The notes: a model not told the origin generated them from the sequence alone. 64,000 bases of DNA from Simplicispira sedimenti (GCF_022760965.1 NZ_JAKVIJ010000004.1:1-64000), one strand, 5' to 3'; shown: positions 32,328 to 42,291, numbered from the stretch's first letter. Program-made: numbers and translations.

Positions 32328-34762
32328 GCCGGCGGGACCGGCGGCCGCAGGGTGGATTCCGACAGCAGCAGCGTCATGTCGTCGGAAGGCAGTGCCGCTG
32401 AGCACAGGTAGCCTTGGTAGAAGTCACAGGCCATGGCTTGTAAAGCCTGGCGTTGGGCGGCGGTTTCCACACCCTCCGCGACCACACTCAGGTGCAGGGC
32501 TCGGCCAAGGTGCACGATGGCGCTGACAATGGCACGATCTCCCTCATCCCCAGGGATTCCGCGCACGAAGGACTGGTCTATCTTCAGCTTATGGATGGGA
32601 AGATTCTTCAGGTAAGCCAAGCTGGAGTAGCCGGTTCCAAAATCATCAATGGCCAGGGCCACGCCCAGCGCAGCCACCTTTTCCAGCCTTTGGGCCGCTT
32701 CCTGCGCATCCTGCAGCAGAATCGATTCGGTCAACTCCAGTTCCAGCAGGTGTGGGGGTAAGCGGTAGTCCTGCAGGAGCGTGGTGAGCCGATCGATAAA
32801 GTCCGGCTGGCGCATCTCCAGCGCCGAGATATTGACGGACACCATGACCGCAAGACCTGCCTGGGCCCAGCGGGCAGCCTGCGCGACCGACTGCTCCAAC
32901 ACCCATGCACCCAGCGTGACGATGTAGCCCGTTTCTTCTGCCAGTGGAATGAACACCCCTGGCGACACCTTGCCCCACTGCGGGTCGGTCCAACGCAGCA
33001 GCGCCTCGGCGCCCACGATGCATCCCGTCGCCAGATCCACCTGGGGCTGGTAGTGCACACTCAGTCGCTGATGGGCAAGCGCCTGGCGCAGTGCATGCTC
33101 CATCTGCATGCGCTCCAGCAGATGGGTGCTCATCTGAGGCTGGTAAAACCCAAAGCTCCCCCGCCCCCGCTCCTTGACCTGGTACATGGCCGTGTCGGCC
33201 TGCTTGATGAGCTCGTCCAGTGTGCCTCCGTCCTGCGGGAACAACGCCAGTCCGATACTGCACTGGATGGAGAAGCCCATGCCGTCCAGCGTAAAGGGAC
33301 GCAGCATCACATCAAGCAGGCGACGCGCCACCTGCTCGGCCACCTTGGCATCGCCGCCGTGCAGGTACATGGCGAACTCGTCTCCCCCAATGCGGCAAAG
33401 CATGTCGCTCTGGCGCAGGCAGGTCTGAAGCCGGGCTGCGACTTCCTTCAGCACGCGATCACCGAATTGATGCCCCAACGAATCATTGACGAGCTTGAAG
33501 CGGTCCAGATCCATGAACAGGATCGCAAAACCGGGGTCCGTGGCCCGCGCAGTGCGAATGGCTGTCTCCACACGTTGCGACAAGAGCAATCGGTTGGGCA
33601 ACCCCGTCAGGGTGTCGCTGTAGGCCAGTTCGTCAATTCGCTTTTGTGCTGCGTGCTGTTGGGTCAGATCACGCACGAAACCAATGCTTTGTTCAAGCCG
33701 CCCATCGCCATCGCGCAGAGCCACCCAGGACAGATGCACAGCGCAGCCGCTCTCGCCTTCGCGGGTTAACCAAAGCTCGCCATTCCATACACCGCCATGG
33801 TCCCAATCACGCTGCACACATTCCATGAACTGGCGTGGCACGCCCACCCCCAGCAAATCCAAGATCTGGGCACCTTGCACATCCTGCAGCGGCCTACCCA
33901 AGATCCGTTCGCAGGCGGGATTGACCTGGACCAAGTGGTGCTGCGCGTCCGCCACGAAGATGGGGTAGGGACTGGCTTCAAACACCCGGCCCGCCAGTCG
34001 CAATGCGGCCTGCGCTTGCACGTCACGCGTGATGTCACGGAAGGAGTACACCCTCCCCACCACCACCCCATGGCTGCGCTGCGGCACGCTGCGTCGCTCC
34101 AGCAACGTTCCATCACAGAGTTCAAGCACCTCGCAGGCATCGGCCTGCGGATCGCATTCAAGCGCCTGAATGGCAGCACGGTAGGCCTGCGGATCGCTCA
34201 CCCTTTGGGCCATGTGTGCCTGCAAAGCCGCATCATTGCGCTGTACCAGCAGAGACTGTGGCAGCGACCACAACTGCACAAAGCGCTGGTTGAAGGCCCG
34301 GATCTGCCCATCCAGCGTACACACCAGCATGCCATCGGCCGCAGAGTCCAATGTGGCGCGCAACTCCGACAGCAGAGTTTCCAGTTCTCGCTCGGCAGCT
34401 TCGCGTGCCGAACAGTCCGTCAAGGTGACAAGCAATGCCTGGTCATGCAGATCCTGCGGGCATGCCACCACCCGCTGCTCCACCGGCACCAGCGTACCGT
34501 CACACCGCTGCAGCTGGGTTTGGCACTGGGAGCCCTGCGCCAGCACCTCGGCCCCATCGGCCCAGAAGCACTGGTCTTGCGGGGTCGAAGCGAACCGAAG
34601 CACCGGCTCGCCCACCAGTTGCGCCGGATCCAGGCCCACAAGCGCCGCAGCCACCGCATTGGAAAACAGAATGGTTCGATGGCGGGTATCCACCAACCAG
34701 ACCCCCTCCTGCAGGCCATCAAAGGCCTTGAGCAGCGGGGCGTCCAGGCGCTCACGCGTCAC
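32312..34762 (-). CDS. PAS-PAS-GGDEF-EAL cyclic-di-GMP enzyme
   Basis: This 816-residue protein has no membrane segment. It has PAS-like sensor domains over the first 380 residues, a GGDEF domain with RIGGDEF, and an EAL domain with EALLRW, DDFGTGYSSLAYLK and an intact VHYQPQVDL start. Both catalytic motifs look complete, so it could make or break cyclic-di-GMP; in such hybrids the EAL activity often dominates. The start overlaps the stop of the upstream HD-GYP gene (ATGA), so the two are cotranslated. Confidence 0.92.
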   Translation of the reverse strand: MTRERLDAPLLKAFDGLQEGVWLVDTRHRTILFSNAVAAALVGLDPAQLVGEPVLRFASTPQDQCFWADGAEVLAQGSQCQTQLQRCDGTLVPVEQRVVACPQDLHDQALLVTLTDCSAREAAERELETLLSELRATLDSAADGMLVCTLDGQIRAFNQRFVQLWSLPQSLLVQRNDAALQAHMAQRVSDPQAYRAAIQALECDPQADACEVLELCDGTLLERRSVPQRSHGVVVGRVYSFRDITRDVQAQAALRLAGRVFEASPYPIFVADAQHHLVQVNPACERILGRPLQDVQGAQILDLLGVGVPRQFMECVQRDWDHGGVWNGELWLTREGESGCAVHLSWVALRDGDGRLEQSIGFVRDLTQQHAAQKRIDELAYSDTLTGLPNRLLLSQRVETAIRTARATDPGFAILFMDLDRFKLVNDSLGHQFGDRVLKEVAARLQTCLRQSDMLCRIGGDEFAMYLHGGDAKVAEQVARRLLDVMLRPFTLDGMGFSIQCSIGLALFPQDGGTLDELIKQADTAMYQVKERGRGSFGFYQPQMSTHLLERMQMEHALRQALAHQRLSVHYQPQVDLATGCIVGAEALLRWTDPQWGKVSPGVFIPLAEETGYIVTLGAWVLEQSVAQAARWAQAGLAVMVSVNISALEMRQPDFIDRLTTLLQDYRLPPHLLELELTESILLQDAQEAAQRLEKVAALGVALAIDDFGTGYSSLAYLKNLPIHKLKIDQSFVRGIPGDEGDRAIVSAIVHLGRALHLSVVAEGVETAAQRQALQAMACDFYQGYLCSAALPSDDMTLLLSESTLRPPVPPAQTSI

Positions 34763-36060
34763 GTACCCACCTCCAGACGCTGGGCATGCACTGCACGCTC
34801 AAAGAAATAACAGATGCGCTGACGCGGTGAAAGGTATTCCAGCGCCTCCCGTGGCAGCTGCCCTGGCCGCAGACTGCGGCGGATACCCAGATCTGGCTGC
34901 GTCTCCAGGTCAAGCACCAGCGCGCTCTCGCGAGGCACCAGCGGGTCATGAACAATGACCCTGGGGCGCAGTGGGCGCGAGGAATTAACCGATACGACCA
35001 AGGCATAGCGGTTGTTCGCCAACTGCACCACCGAGCCGGGCGGGTACACACCCATCATCCGGATGAACAGCCCGAGCACCAAGGGGTCAAACAGCTCCTT
35101 TTGCTGAGCAAACATGACCGACAGCGCCTCATGGGGCGTCATGCCCATGGATGGACGCGCCGGGTTGCACAGGCGCTCATAGTGATTGACGAGCGCGAGA
35201 ATGCGCCCAGCCATGCAGAGCTCTTCGCCGCGCATGCGCAGCGGAAAGCCGCTGCCATCGGCCATTTCATGGTGTTGTGCCATGGCCAGCAGCACCGAAC
35301 TGGGCAAACCCATGGCCTTTCCCAGCAGCACGGACTCGCCCACATGCCCACGGTAGCGGGCCAGATCCATGGGCTGGATACCAGGGAAAGGCAACACCAG
35401 GGATGCCGGAAGCTTGAGCTTGCCAATGTCATGCAAAAGCGCCGCCATCCCCAGATCCTGCAATGCCTGGGGCTCCAAGCCCTGCGCCTTGCCCATGAGA
35501 AGGCACAGAACCATGACGTTGACAGGGTGCAGCGCATTGCGCTCCCCCACGCCCTCGGACAGCAGCACAATCGTGGACTCGCTGCATTGCAGCAGTTCCT
35601 GCACGCATCCGTTGACCAGATTCTCGCTTTCCATGCGAGCCATGGCCGGACTGCCCTGCACGTTTTCGGCCAGTTTGCGGAACTGCCGGGTCGTCTCGAC
35701 AAACCGCCGATCACAGGCCTCCAGGCGCTCGCGCTGCTGCCTGAGCTGCTCATCGATTTGCGCGAGATCCGGAGCGGGGGTGGTGTGGCCCTTGCCATTG
35801 AGCGCAGCACCAATGCTTGGCTGCACGCCCGGTTTTTTTACCGGCGCATGCACCTCTTCCATTGCATCAGAATCACTCAGCGATGGAATGCAACGGACCT
35901 TGTCCAACCCGAGTTCACGCAGGATTTCGAGTTGAGAATCCGAAGCAATGCGAAACCGATTGACCGGAAATGGATGGCTGAGCCAGCCCAGATCGAGCAC
36001 GATGTACATGCCGATGCGCAGTTGGTGGATGTCCACCAGGATGGAGGGCTCTTCTTCCAT
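34759..36060 (-). CDS. HD-GYP-type phosphodiesterase with DUF3391
   Basis: This 433-residue protein has an N-terminal DUF3391 domain (VDIHQLRIGMYIVLDLGWLSHPF), a coiled-coil region (about 95-135), and an HD-GYP domain (LLHDIGKLKLP, AQHHEMADGSGFP). GYP is GFP here, a substitution seen in members of the family. It should hydrolyse cyclic-di-GMP. It is the first gene of a two-gene unit with the GGDEF-EAL enzyme. Confidence 0.9.
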   Translation of the reverse strand: MEEEPSILVDIHQLRIGMYIVLDLGWLSHPFPVNRFRIASDSQLEILRELGLDKVRCIPSLSDSDAMEEVHAPVKKPGVQPSIGAALNGKGHTTPAPDLAQIDEQLRQQRERLEACDRRFVETTRQFRKLAENVQGSPAMARMESENLVNGCVQELLQCSESTIVLLSEGVGERNALHPVNVMVLCLLMGKAQGLEPQALQDLGMAALLHDIGKLKLPASLVLPFPGIQPMDLARYRGHVGESVLLGKAMGLPSSVLLAMAQHHEMADGSGFPLRMRGEELCMAGRILALVNHYERLCNPARPSMGMTPHEALSVMFAQQKELFDPLVLGLFIRMMGVYPPGSVVQLANNRYALVVSVNSSRPLRPRVIVHDPLVPRESALVLDLETQPDLGIRRSLRPGQLPREALEYLSPRQRICYFFERAVHAQRLEVGT

Positions 36061-36173
36061 TGCAGGAATGCTGCGTTTCAGTGATCACAGGATAGTCGCT
36101 TTGCATTATCAAGCGCTTGTTCCCACCGTTTCAGCTTGGCAGACCAATTGCTGCAATATAGCAACATTTGTAT

Positions 36174-36893
36174 CTAATCGCAGATCAGTGATGGGCGATA
36201 GATCAAATCGTGCCACAGGGCCCAAACCGCCACGCCGCTGAGCAGTAATCCGGCCAGTCGCGTGCCCCAATCGGTTCGCCAGGCATTGACGCGGACGCGC
36301 ACCTGCAACCAAAGCCAGGGGGCCAGCAACAACCATAACCCGCTACCCAGAGCGAAAAAGGCCATCGCCAACGCACCTTGCAGTGCGCCCCCCGTCAATG
36401 CGGCGACCAGCAATGCCGAATACAGCAAGCCACATGGCATCAATGACCAGAGCATGCCTGCCATGAACACACCTGTGTGTGACTGAACGAGTGGTTGAAC
36501 CCGCCGCCACACCGAGCGCCCTGCACGCTCCACCCAGACAGGCTGACGCGCCTGGAGCAACAGCAAGACGCCCCATGCCAGCACGGCCACATGAAAAAAA
36601 GTCCATACGGGACGCAGCGCAGACGCCTGCTGTGTCAGCCATGCCAGACTCTGCATGGCCACAGCAGCCAGCGCGCCCACCAAGCTGTATCCGAGGATGC
36701 GCCCTGCATGGTAGGCGGACAACCTGCGCCAAGGCACGGCACGGTTCGCCCAATGGACGGGTTGTTCAGCCTCTTGGGCGCCCCCCCCGCCGCCCGACAC
36801 CACCGCGCTGCAAGGGGCGGCACACATGACAAGGCAGTGCGACCCACCCGCAAGCCCCATGATGAGTGCGGTCCAGGCCAGTGAGGAAAGCAT
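36174..36893 (-). CDS. TauE/SafE-like membrane protein (cytochrome oxidase cluster type)
   Basis: This 239-residue integral membrane protein has six or more helices. The N-terminal GLAGGSHCLVMCAAPCSAV and later GMLWSLMPCGLLYSALL carry the cysteine/proline motifs of the DsbD/CcoH-like sulfite exporter TauE family. In betaproteobacteria it typically sits next to hemN and fnr in cbb3 oxidase clusters and may handle copper or thiol chemistry. Here the neighbours are hemN and fnr, but no cco genes follow; cyclic-di-GMP genes take their place. Confidence 0.8.
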   Translation of the reverse strand: MLSSLAWTALIMGLAGGSHCLVMCAAPCSAVVSGGGGGAQEAEQPVHWANRAVPWRRLSAYHAGRILGYSLVGALAAVAMQSLAWLTQQASALRPVWTFFHVAVLAWGVLLLLQARQPVWVERAGRSVWRRVQPLVQSHTGVFMAGMLWSLMPCGLLYSALLVAALTGGALQGALAMAFFALGSGLWLLLAPWLWLQVRVRVNAWRTDWGTRLAGLLLSGVAVWALWHDLIYRPSLICD

Positions 36894-36919
36894 GCAGGTG
36901 GCGTATTCCGCGAGGAAAG

Positions 36920-38302
36920 TTAGATGATCCGCGAAAACCGTGCGCGGTTCTTGTCGGCCTGCAGATACCTGTCAAACACCATGGCAATGGCACGCACGAA
37001 GTACCAACCCATGGCCGTGACCTCCAAGCCCTCGTTGCTGACCATAACAAGGCCCTGCTGCTCCAGTTCCTTGAGCTGCTCCAGCTCCGACGCAAAATAG
37101 TCCCGCACATTGATCAGCCAGGCCTGCTCCAGCGGCTCAAACAGCAGTTCGCCCTGGCACATGATGGCCATGATGACGGCGCGGCGCACCAGATCATCGC
37201 GCGTGAGCGCCAGACCACGCACCACAGGCAGACGACCCTGGTTGAGCAGGTCGTAATAGTCTTCCAGTGTCTTGGCATTCTGACTGTAGGTAGCACCCAC
37301 ACGGCCGATGGCGGATACGCCCAGACCGATCAGGTCGCAGTCCGGCTGCGTGCTGTAACCCTGGAAGTTGCGATGCAGCCTTCCCTGGCGCTTGGCCACG
37401 GCCAGCGCGTCCTCGGGCAGTGCAAAGTGGTCCATGCCCACATACACATAGCCCGCGGTGCTGAAGGCTTCGAGCGAGCGTGCCAGCATGGACACCTTGG
37501 ACGACGCCATGGGCAGGTCAGCCCACACGATGCGCCGCTGCGCCTTGAAGCGCTCGGGCAGGTGGGCATAGGCATAGAGGGCGATGCGGTCAGGCCGCAA
37601 TTCGGCCACCTGGGCCAATGTGCGGTCAAAGGACTCCGGCGTCTGCTTGGGCAGACCGTAAATCAGATCCACATTGACGGAGTCGAAGCCGATGCTGCGC
37701 GCAGACTCCACCAAGGAAAACACCTGTTCTGCTGGCTGGATGCGGTGCACGGCCTTCTGCACCTCGGGATCAAAGTCCTGTACGCCAAAGCTCAGACGGT
37801 TGAATCCGAGTTCCGCCAGCAGCGCCAGGCGATCCGCATCCACGGTACGGGGATCGACCTCAATCGAGTACTCCCCCCCCGGCACCAGCGTGAAGCTGCT
37901 GCGCAGCATCCCCATCAGGTCACGCAGGCCTGCATCGGATAGAAAGGTCGGCGTCCCTCCGCCAAAATGAATCTGGCTGACCATCTGGCCCACACCGCAA
38001 TGGGCGGTATGGAGATCGATCTCGCGCTGGAGGTAGCGCAGGTACACATCGGCACGGTCGTGGTGCTTGGTGATGATCTTGTTGCAAGCACAGTAGTAGC
38101 ACAGCGATTCACAGAACGGAATGTGCACATAGATCGACAGCGGCAACGCCTTGCCCACCGGACTTTGGCGGCGCTGCCCAAGGGCAAGCACGTAGTCCTG
38201 CTCTCCAAACGCATCCACGAAGCGATCGGCAGTGGGGTAAGAGGTGTAGCGCGGACCGGAAACGTCGTAGCGGGTCAGCAGTTCGGGGGTGACAATTGTC
38301 AT
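36920..38302 (-). CDS. hemN: Oxygen-independent coproporphyrinogen III oxidase
   Basis: This 460-residue radical-SAM enzyme makes protoporphyrinogen IX without oxygen. The cluster motif CESLCYYC is followed by ACNK, and FGGGTPTFL and GLPKQTPESF are the usual family segments. Length matches true HemN rather than HemW. An FNR-like box lies about 120 bases upstream, which fits induction under low oxygen. Confidence 0.95.
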   Translation of the reverse strand: MTIVTPELLTRYDVSGPRYTSYPTADRFVDAFGEQDYVLALGQRRQSPVGKALPLSIYVHIPFCESLCYYCACNKIITKHHDRADVYLRYLQREIDLHTAHCGVGQMVSQIHFGGGTPTFLSDAGLRDLMGMLRSSFTLVPGGEYSIEVDPRTVDADRLALLAELGFNRLSFGVQDFDPEVQKAVHRIQPAEQVFSLVESARSIGFDSVNVDLIYGLPKQTPESFDRTLAQVAELRPDRIALYAYAHLPERFKAQRRIVWADLPMASSKVSMLARSLEAFSTAGYVYVGMDHFALPEDALAVAKRQGRLHRNFQGYSTQPDCDLIGLGVSAIGRVGATYSQNAKTLEDYYDLLNQGRLPVVRGLALTRDDLVRRAVIMAIMCQGELLFEPLEQAWLINVRDYFASELEQLKELEQQGLVMVSNEGLEVTAMGWYFVRAIAMVFDRYLQADKNRARFSRII

Positions 38303-38421
38303 TGTTATTCCTGGCTAGCGTGCTTAATGTGCACCAGATTGCCCTTGCGACCCTTGATTCCCGTCAAGCATCCGACATCCGAGTGCAGGATTGGATCATC
38401 ACCAAGCGGATAGGTCATAAT

Positions 38422-38435
38422 TTGACCTATGTCAC
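38422..38435 (+). promoter_or_regulatory. FNR-like box between hemN and fnr
   Basis: TTGAC-CTAT-GTCAC matches TTGAT-N4-ATCAA in 11 of 14 positions counting fixed spacing, and the TTGAC/GTCAA variant is common. It overlaps a second perfect palindrome, ATAGGTCA-N5-TGACCTAT (38410-38430). Confidence 0.6.
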
Positions 38436-39244
38436 ACCCCGCCCGCATACCCATCGTCCGTTCGTTACCTGATTCCGAAACGGAAGGATCGGCATGCGAG
38501 GATTCACAGACACCCCTGCATATGACACCGCAGACCATCAAGGTTGCCTGCTCCAATTGCAATCTGCGTGAGCTTTGCATGCCGCTGGCTCTCTCCGATG
38601 AGCAACTGCGACGTATTGACGACGTGGTGGCCGTGCGTCGGAAAATCAAGCGCGGCAGCACCTTGTTCCGCAACGGTGAAGCCTTCACCTCGCTGTTTGC
38701 CATACGCACGGGGTTCTTCAAGACCTGTGTCGCGACTGAAGATGGGCGCGACCAGGTCACCGGCTTCCAGATGGCTGGCGAGATCATTGGTCTGGACGGC
38801 ATCGTCAACGACCACCATACCTGCGACGCCGTGGCACTGGAAGATGCCGAAGTGTGCGTCATGCCCTTCGAGCGCATCGAAGAACTCTCCCGCGAGGTGA
38901 ATGCGCTGCAGCACCATGTGCACAAAATCATGAGCCGCGAAATTGTGCGTGAGCACGGGGTGATGTTGCTCCTGGGCAGCATGCGGGCAGAGGAACGGTT
39001 GGCGGCTTTCTTGCTCAACTTGGTGCAGCGACTGCATGCACGCGGATTCTCGCAATCCGAGCTGATTTTGCGCATGACCCGAGAGGAAATCGGAAGCTAT
39101 CTCGGCCTCAAGCTGGAGACGGTGAGCCGCACCTTCTCCAAGTTCGTGGACGACGGCATTGTGGAAGTGAAGCAGCGTCACGTGCGGATACTGAGTCCCG
39201 AGGCACTGCATCGCATCGTCAACAACCAGGCTGCCTGCCACTGA
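38429..39244 (+). CDS. fnr: FNR-type oxygen-sensing regulator
   Basis: This 271-residue Crp/Fnr protein has the N-terminal cluster cysteines ACSNCNLRELC and a fourth cysteine in DHHTCDAVA, so it should carry an oxygen-labile [4Fe-4S] cluster. The C-terminal helix-turn-helix has the recognition pattern ETVSR, specific for FNR boxes. The first ATG lies inside the FNR-like box; ATG 38522 (MTPQTIKV) would leave the box upstream and still keep all cysteines, so the true start is uncertain. It is divergent from hemN. Confidence 0.93.
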   Translation: MSHPARIPIVRSLPDSETEGSACEDSQTPLHMTPQTIKVACSNCNLRELCMPLALSDEQLRRIDDVVAVRRKIKRGSTLFRNGEAFTSLFAIRTGFFKTCVATEDGRDQVTGFQMAGEIIGLDGIVNDHHTCDAVALEDAEVCVMPFERIEELSREVNALQHHVHKIMSREIVREHGVMLLLGSMRAEERLAAFLLNLVQRLHARGFSQSELILRMTREEIGSYLGLKLETVSRTFSKFVDDGIVEVKQRHVRILSPEALHRIVNNQAACH

Positions 39245-39476
39245 ACCCCTTGCGCCGCGGCAGACTTACCCCACAGGACGCCGCTGCGAACGCGCCACAC
39301 CGCAGACTTTGCCGCCAGACCTTGGCGCCAGAGCTTGGCGCCACAGCAACAAGCCGAAGCAAAAAAACATCCCGCTCGCTTGGAAAGCCGTTTTTTTGCC
39401 GTTAGCATCGACCTGCCAGTGGACATGCAGGTTTTCGCTGGCGCTATTGACCAATCCCCATAAGGAAAATCCGAAA

Positions 39477-39791
39477 ATGGCAACTGCTAAGAAAGCCCCG
39501 GCCAAGAGCGCCGCAGCCAAGACCGCTGCTCCCGCCAAGAAGCGCACCCCCAACGCAGCATTCATGAAGGCGCTCACCCCCAGCCCTGCGCTGGCCGCCG
39601 TGGTGGGTGCCAGCCCGCTGCCTCGCACCGAGATCATCAGCAAGCTGTGGGTTTACATCAAGGCCCAGAAGCTGCAGGACAGCGCCAACAAGCGCATGAT
39701 CAACGCCGACGCCAAGCTCAAGCCCATTTTCGGCAAGGATCAGGTGTCCATGTTTGAAATGGCGGGCCTGATTGGCAAGCACGTCCAGTAA
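39477..39791 (+). CDS. SWIB/MDM2-domain protein
   Basis: This 104-residue protein has a lysine/alanine-rich, histone-like N-terminal tail (ATAKKAPAKSAAAKTAAPAKK) and a SWIB domain (about 30-104: LPRTEIISKLWVYIKAQKLQD, FGKDQVSMFEMAGLIGKH). Such proteins are probably DNA- or nucleoid-associated, and some bacteria, including chlamydiae, have SWIB domains. ATG 39477 follows TAAGGA. Monocistronic with its own terminator. Confidence 0.9.
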   Translation: MATAKKAPAKSAAAKTAAPAKKRTPNAAFMKALTPSPALAAVVGASPLPRTEIISKLWVYIKAQKLQDSANKRMINADAKLKPIFGKDQVSMFEMAGLIGKHVQ

Positions 39792-39810
39792 GGACGGCCC
39801 CTCCGAGAAG

Positions 39811-39834
39811 AAGCCGGCTCTGTCGGCTTTTTTG
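39811..39834 (+). terminator. Terminator after the SWIB gene
   Basis: AAGCCG-N7-CGGCTTTTTT, a short stem with a T-run. Confidence 0.75.
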
Positions 39835-39876
39835 TTGGCCACAAGCAACAATATGCCCCTTGAGCCGCATCAATTT

Positions 39877-39893
39877 GAATGCTAACCAATCTC
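39877..39893 (-). promoter_or_regulatory. Fur-like box upstream of the siderophore receptor
   Basis: On the minus strand GAGATTGGTTAGCATTC matches 14 of 17 positions of GAGAATGATTATCATTC. It lies about 120 bases before the receptor start. Confidence 0.55.
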
Positions 39894-40014
39894 GTTTGGC
39901 TTAACATTCTCTTGCGAGTTCCTGCATAGCCAAACCTCCGCGCCAGCCATTGCCCTCTCGCCTCTTTCACTGCATGCGTTCAATCGCCTGCAGCCATGTG
40001 CATTGCTCTTACCC

Positions 40015-42291
40015 ATGGAGGCCCGATTGGCATACCCCCCCGTGCAGCGCAACCCGAGCGCGCAGCAGTTTTCTCTCACACCCCCCTCGCCACTGCGATT
40101 GCTGCCGCTGGCCATTCTGATGCTGGCGGCGTCCCTGGACGTGCAAGCCCAATCCGCCGACGCAGACCGCAGCCTGGCCCCGGTCACGGTGCGTGAACGC
40201 GCCGAGGCCGCCGAAGGCAAAGACAGTGTGCGCGCCACCGAGACCACCATCGGCAAGGGCAAGCAGCAGTTGCGCGACATCCCGCAGTCGGTCACCGTGG
40301 TGACCGAACGCCTGATCGATGATCGCAACCTCGACACCGTCAAGGAAGCACTGAAAAACACCGCAGGCATCACCTTCCTGGCAGCGGAAGGCGGCGAAGA
40401 AGACATTCGCCTGCGCGGCTTTGCCCTGCAAAGCACGGGCGACATGTTCATCGACGGCATGCGCGACCCAGCGTTCTACGAGCGCGATACCTTCAATCTG
40501 GATCGCATGGAAGTGCTGCGCGGCTCCGCCTCCATGCTGTTTGGGCGTGGATCGACCGGCGGCGCCGTCAACCAGGTGAGCAAGGCACCGCGACTGATCG
40601 ACACCCACCAGGTGGACCTGACGCTGGGCAACCACGCGTACCGCCGTGTCACTGGCGACTTCAACTGGCACACCGGCGAAAACGCCGCTTTGCGCATCAA
40701 TGCCATGGCCACCAAGGCCAACAACAACGGCGCGGGCAGCAGCCTGGACAAGAACGGCATTGCAGGCACCTACGCCTGGGGTATCGGCACGCGCGACGAG
40801 TTCGCCGTCAGCCTGTACCACCTGGACAACAACAACGGCATGAACTACGGCATGCCCTGGATTCGGCCCACAGCCAACGCTGGCGTGGCCGACACCACGC
40901 TGTTGCCGCTGGATCCTGCCAACTACTACGGCGCGAAGAGCGACTACAACGATGGCAGCGCCAGCATGGTGACCCTGTCCCATGTGCACCGGTTTGAAGG
41001 CAGCGCCGAACTCAAGACGCAAGTGCGTGCAGGCCAGTTCGAGCGCGACCAGCGCGCAGGCGCCATTCGCCTGGCCGCCGCAGCACAGCAGCCTGGCGGC
41101 GTGGCCGCAAGCCTGGCGAACTTCGGTCCCGCCACCCGTCTCACGCGGGGGAACCACCTGAAAATCCAGGACATGGACACCGTGCACCTGCAGAGCGACT
41201 TCAGTGACAAGTTCCAGGCACTGGGCGTACGCCACGAACTGCTGGCGGGCTTCGACTTTGCACATGAAAAAAAGAAAGTGTATGGCGCTCGCAGTGCCGC
41301 CCAGGGCGGCGTGACCATCAACAAGCCCACCACGACGGTCGGCACGCCCAACGATGGCGCGTGGGTGGATGAACGCAGCCGCGTGCTGCGCACCACCAGC
41401 GACTTTGAGGCCAAGGGCTGGGGCATCTATGCGCAAGACCTTGTGCAGGTAGCGCCCCACTGGAAGCTGCTGGGTGGCCTGCGCTACGACAGCATGGACG
41501 GCGACTACAACTCGTACGCCATCCCGAACGCTGCACCAGGGCCGGTCACCACCACCGCTTATCGACAGAAGATTTCCGAATGGAGCAAACGCTTTGGCGT
41601 GCTGTACCAGCCCACGCCCCTGCAGTCGTACCACTTCTCTTATGGCACCTCGTTCAACACTTCAGGGGACACCTATTCATACAGCGCAGCGACGGTCAAC
41701 ACGCCGCCTGAGTCGAGCCGCAACATCGAAATCGGCGCAAAAATCGACTCTGCCGACAAGCGCTTCACCACCCGTCTTGCGGTGTTCCATGCGGCCAAGC
41801 TCCACGAGCGCAACACCGACCCCGACCTGAACATCGCCGTGCTGTCGGGCAAGCGCCATGTGGCGGGGGCAGAAATCGACATTACCGGTCGCCTGACGCC
41901 CAAGTGGGAAGTCTATGGTTCCTACATGTGGATGCCGGACGCAAAAATCGACCGAGGTGCCGAAGGCGCCGAAGGCCAAGGCACACGTCCATCGCTCACA
42001 CCGCGCCACAGCGGTACGATCTGGACCACCTACCAGATCACGCCACAGTTGCGCGTGGGCGGCGGTCTGAATTTCCGCAGTTCGCAAACACCCATTCGCA
42101 ACCCTGGGTGGTCGGCGCCTGGCTACGTGACCGCCGACCTGATGGCCGAGTACGCCATCAACGACCGCTACAGCCTCAAGGCCAACCTCACCAACGTGAC
42201 CAACAAGCTGTACGCCGATGCGCTGTACCCCGGTCACTACATTCCTGGCGCCGGTCGTTTGTTCCAGATCACCGCGAGCATGAAGTTCTGA
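40015..42291 (+). CDS. TonB-dependent siderophore receptor (Fiu/FhuE-like)
   Basis: This 758-residue outer-membrane receptor has a signal peptide (hydrophobic LLPLAILMLAASLDVQAQ near 29-46), an N-terminal plug domain (QQLRDIPQSVTVVTERLID, EVLRGSASMLFGRGSTGGAVNQVSK) and a 22-strand barrel ending in phenylalanine (ITASMKF). Plug and barrel details resemble catecholate-type receptors such as Fiu; the ligand is not certain. ATG 40015 is preferred over a TTG 12 bases upstream. The downstream bfd, tonB-exbBD and hemP genes make this an iron-uptake block. Confidence 0.9.
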   Translation: MEARLAYPPVQRNPSAQQFSLTPPSPLRLLPLAILMLAASLDVQAQSADADRSLAPVTVRERAEAAEGKDSVRATETTIGKGKQQLRDIPQSVTVVTERLIDDRNLDTVKEALKNTAGITFLAAEGGEEDIRLRGFALQSTGDMFIDGMRDPAFYERDTFNLDRMEVLRGSASMLFGRGSTGGAVNQVSKAPRLIDTHQVDLTLGNHAYRRVTGDFNWHTGENAALRINAMATKANNNGAGSSLDKNGIAGTYAWGIGTRDEFAVSLYHLDNNNGMNYGMPWIRPTANAGVADTTLLPLDPANYYGAKSDYNDGSASMVTLSHVHRFEGSAELKTQVRAGQFERDQRAGAIRLAAAAQQPGGVAASLANFGPATRLTRGNHLKIQDMDTVHLQSDFSDKFQALGVRHELLAGFDFAHEKKKVYGARSAAQGGVTINKPTTTVGTPNDGAWVDERSRVLRTTSDFEAKGWGIYAQDLVQVAPHWKLLGGLRYDSMDGDYNSYAIPNAAPGPVTTTAYRQKISEWSKRFGVLYQPTPLQSYHFSYGTSFNTSGDTYSYSAATVNTPPESSRNIEIGAKIDSADKRFTTRLAVFHAAKLHERNTDPDLNIAVLSGKRHVAGAEIDITGRLTPKWEVYGSYMWMPDAKIDRGAEGAEGQGTRPSLTPRHSGTIWTTYQITPQLRVGGGLNFRSSQTPIRNPGWSAPGYVTADLMAEYAINDRYSLKANLTNVTNKLYADALYPGHYIPGAGRLFQITASMKF

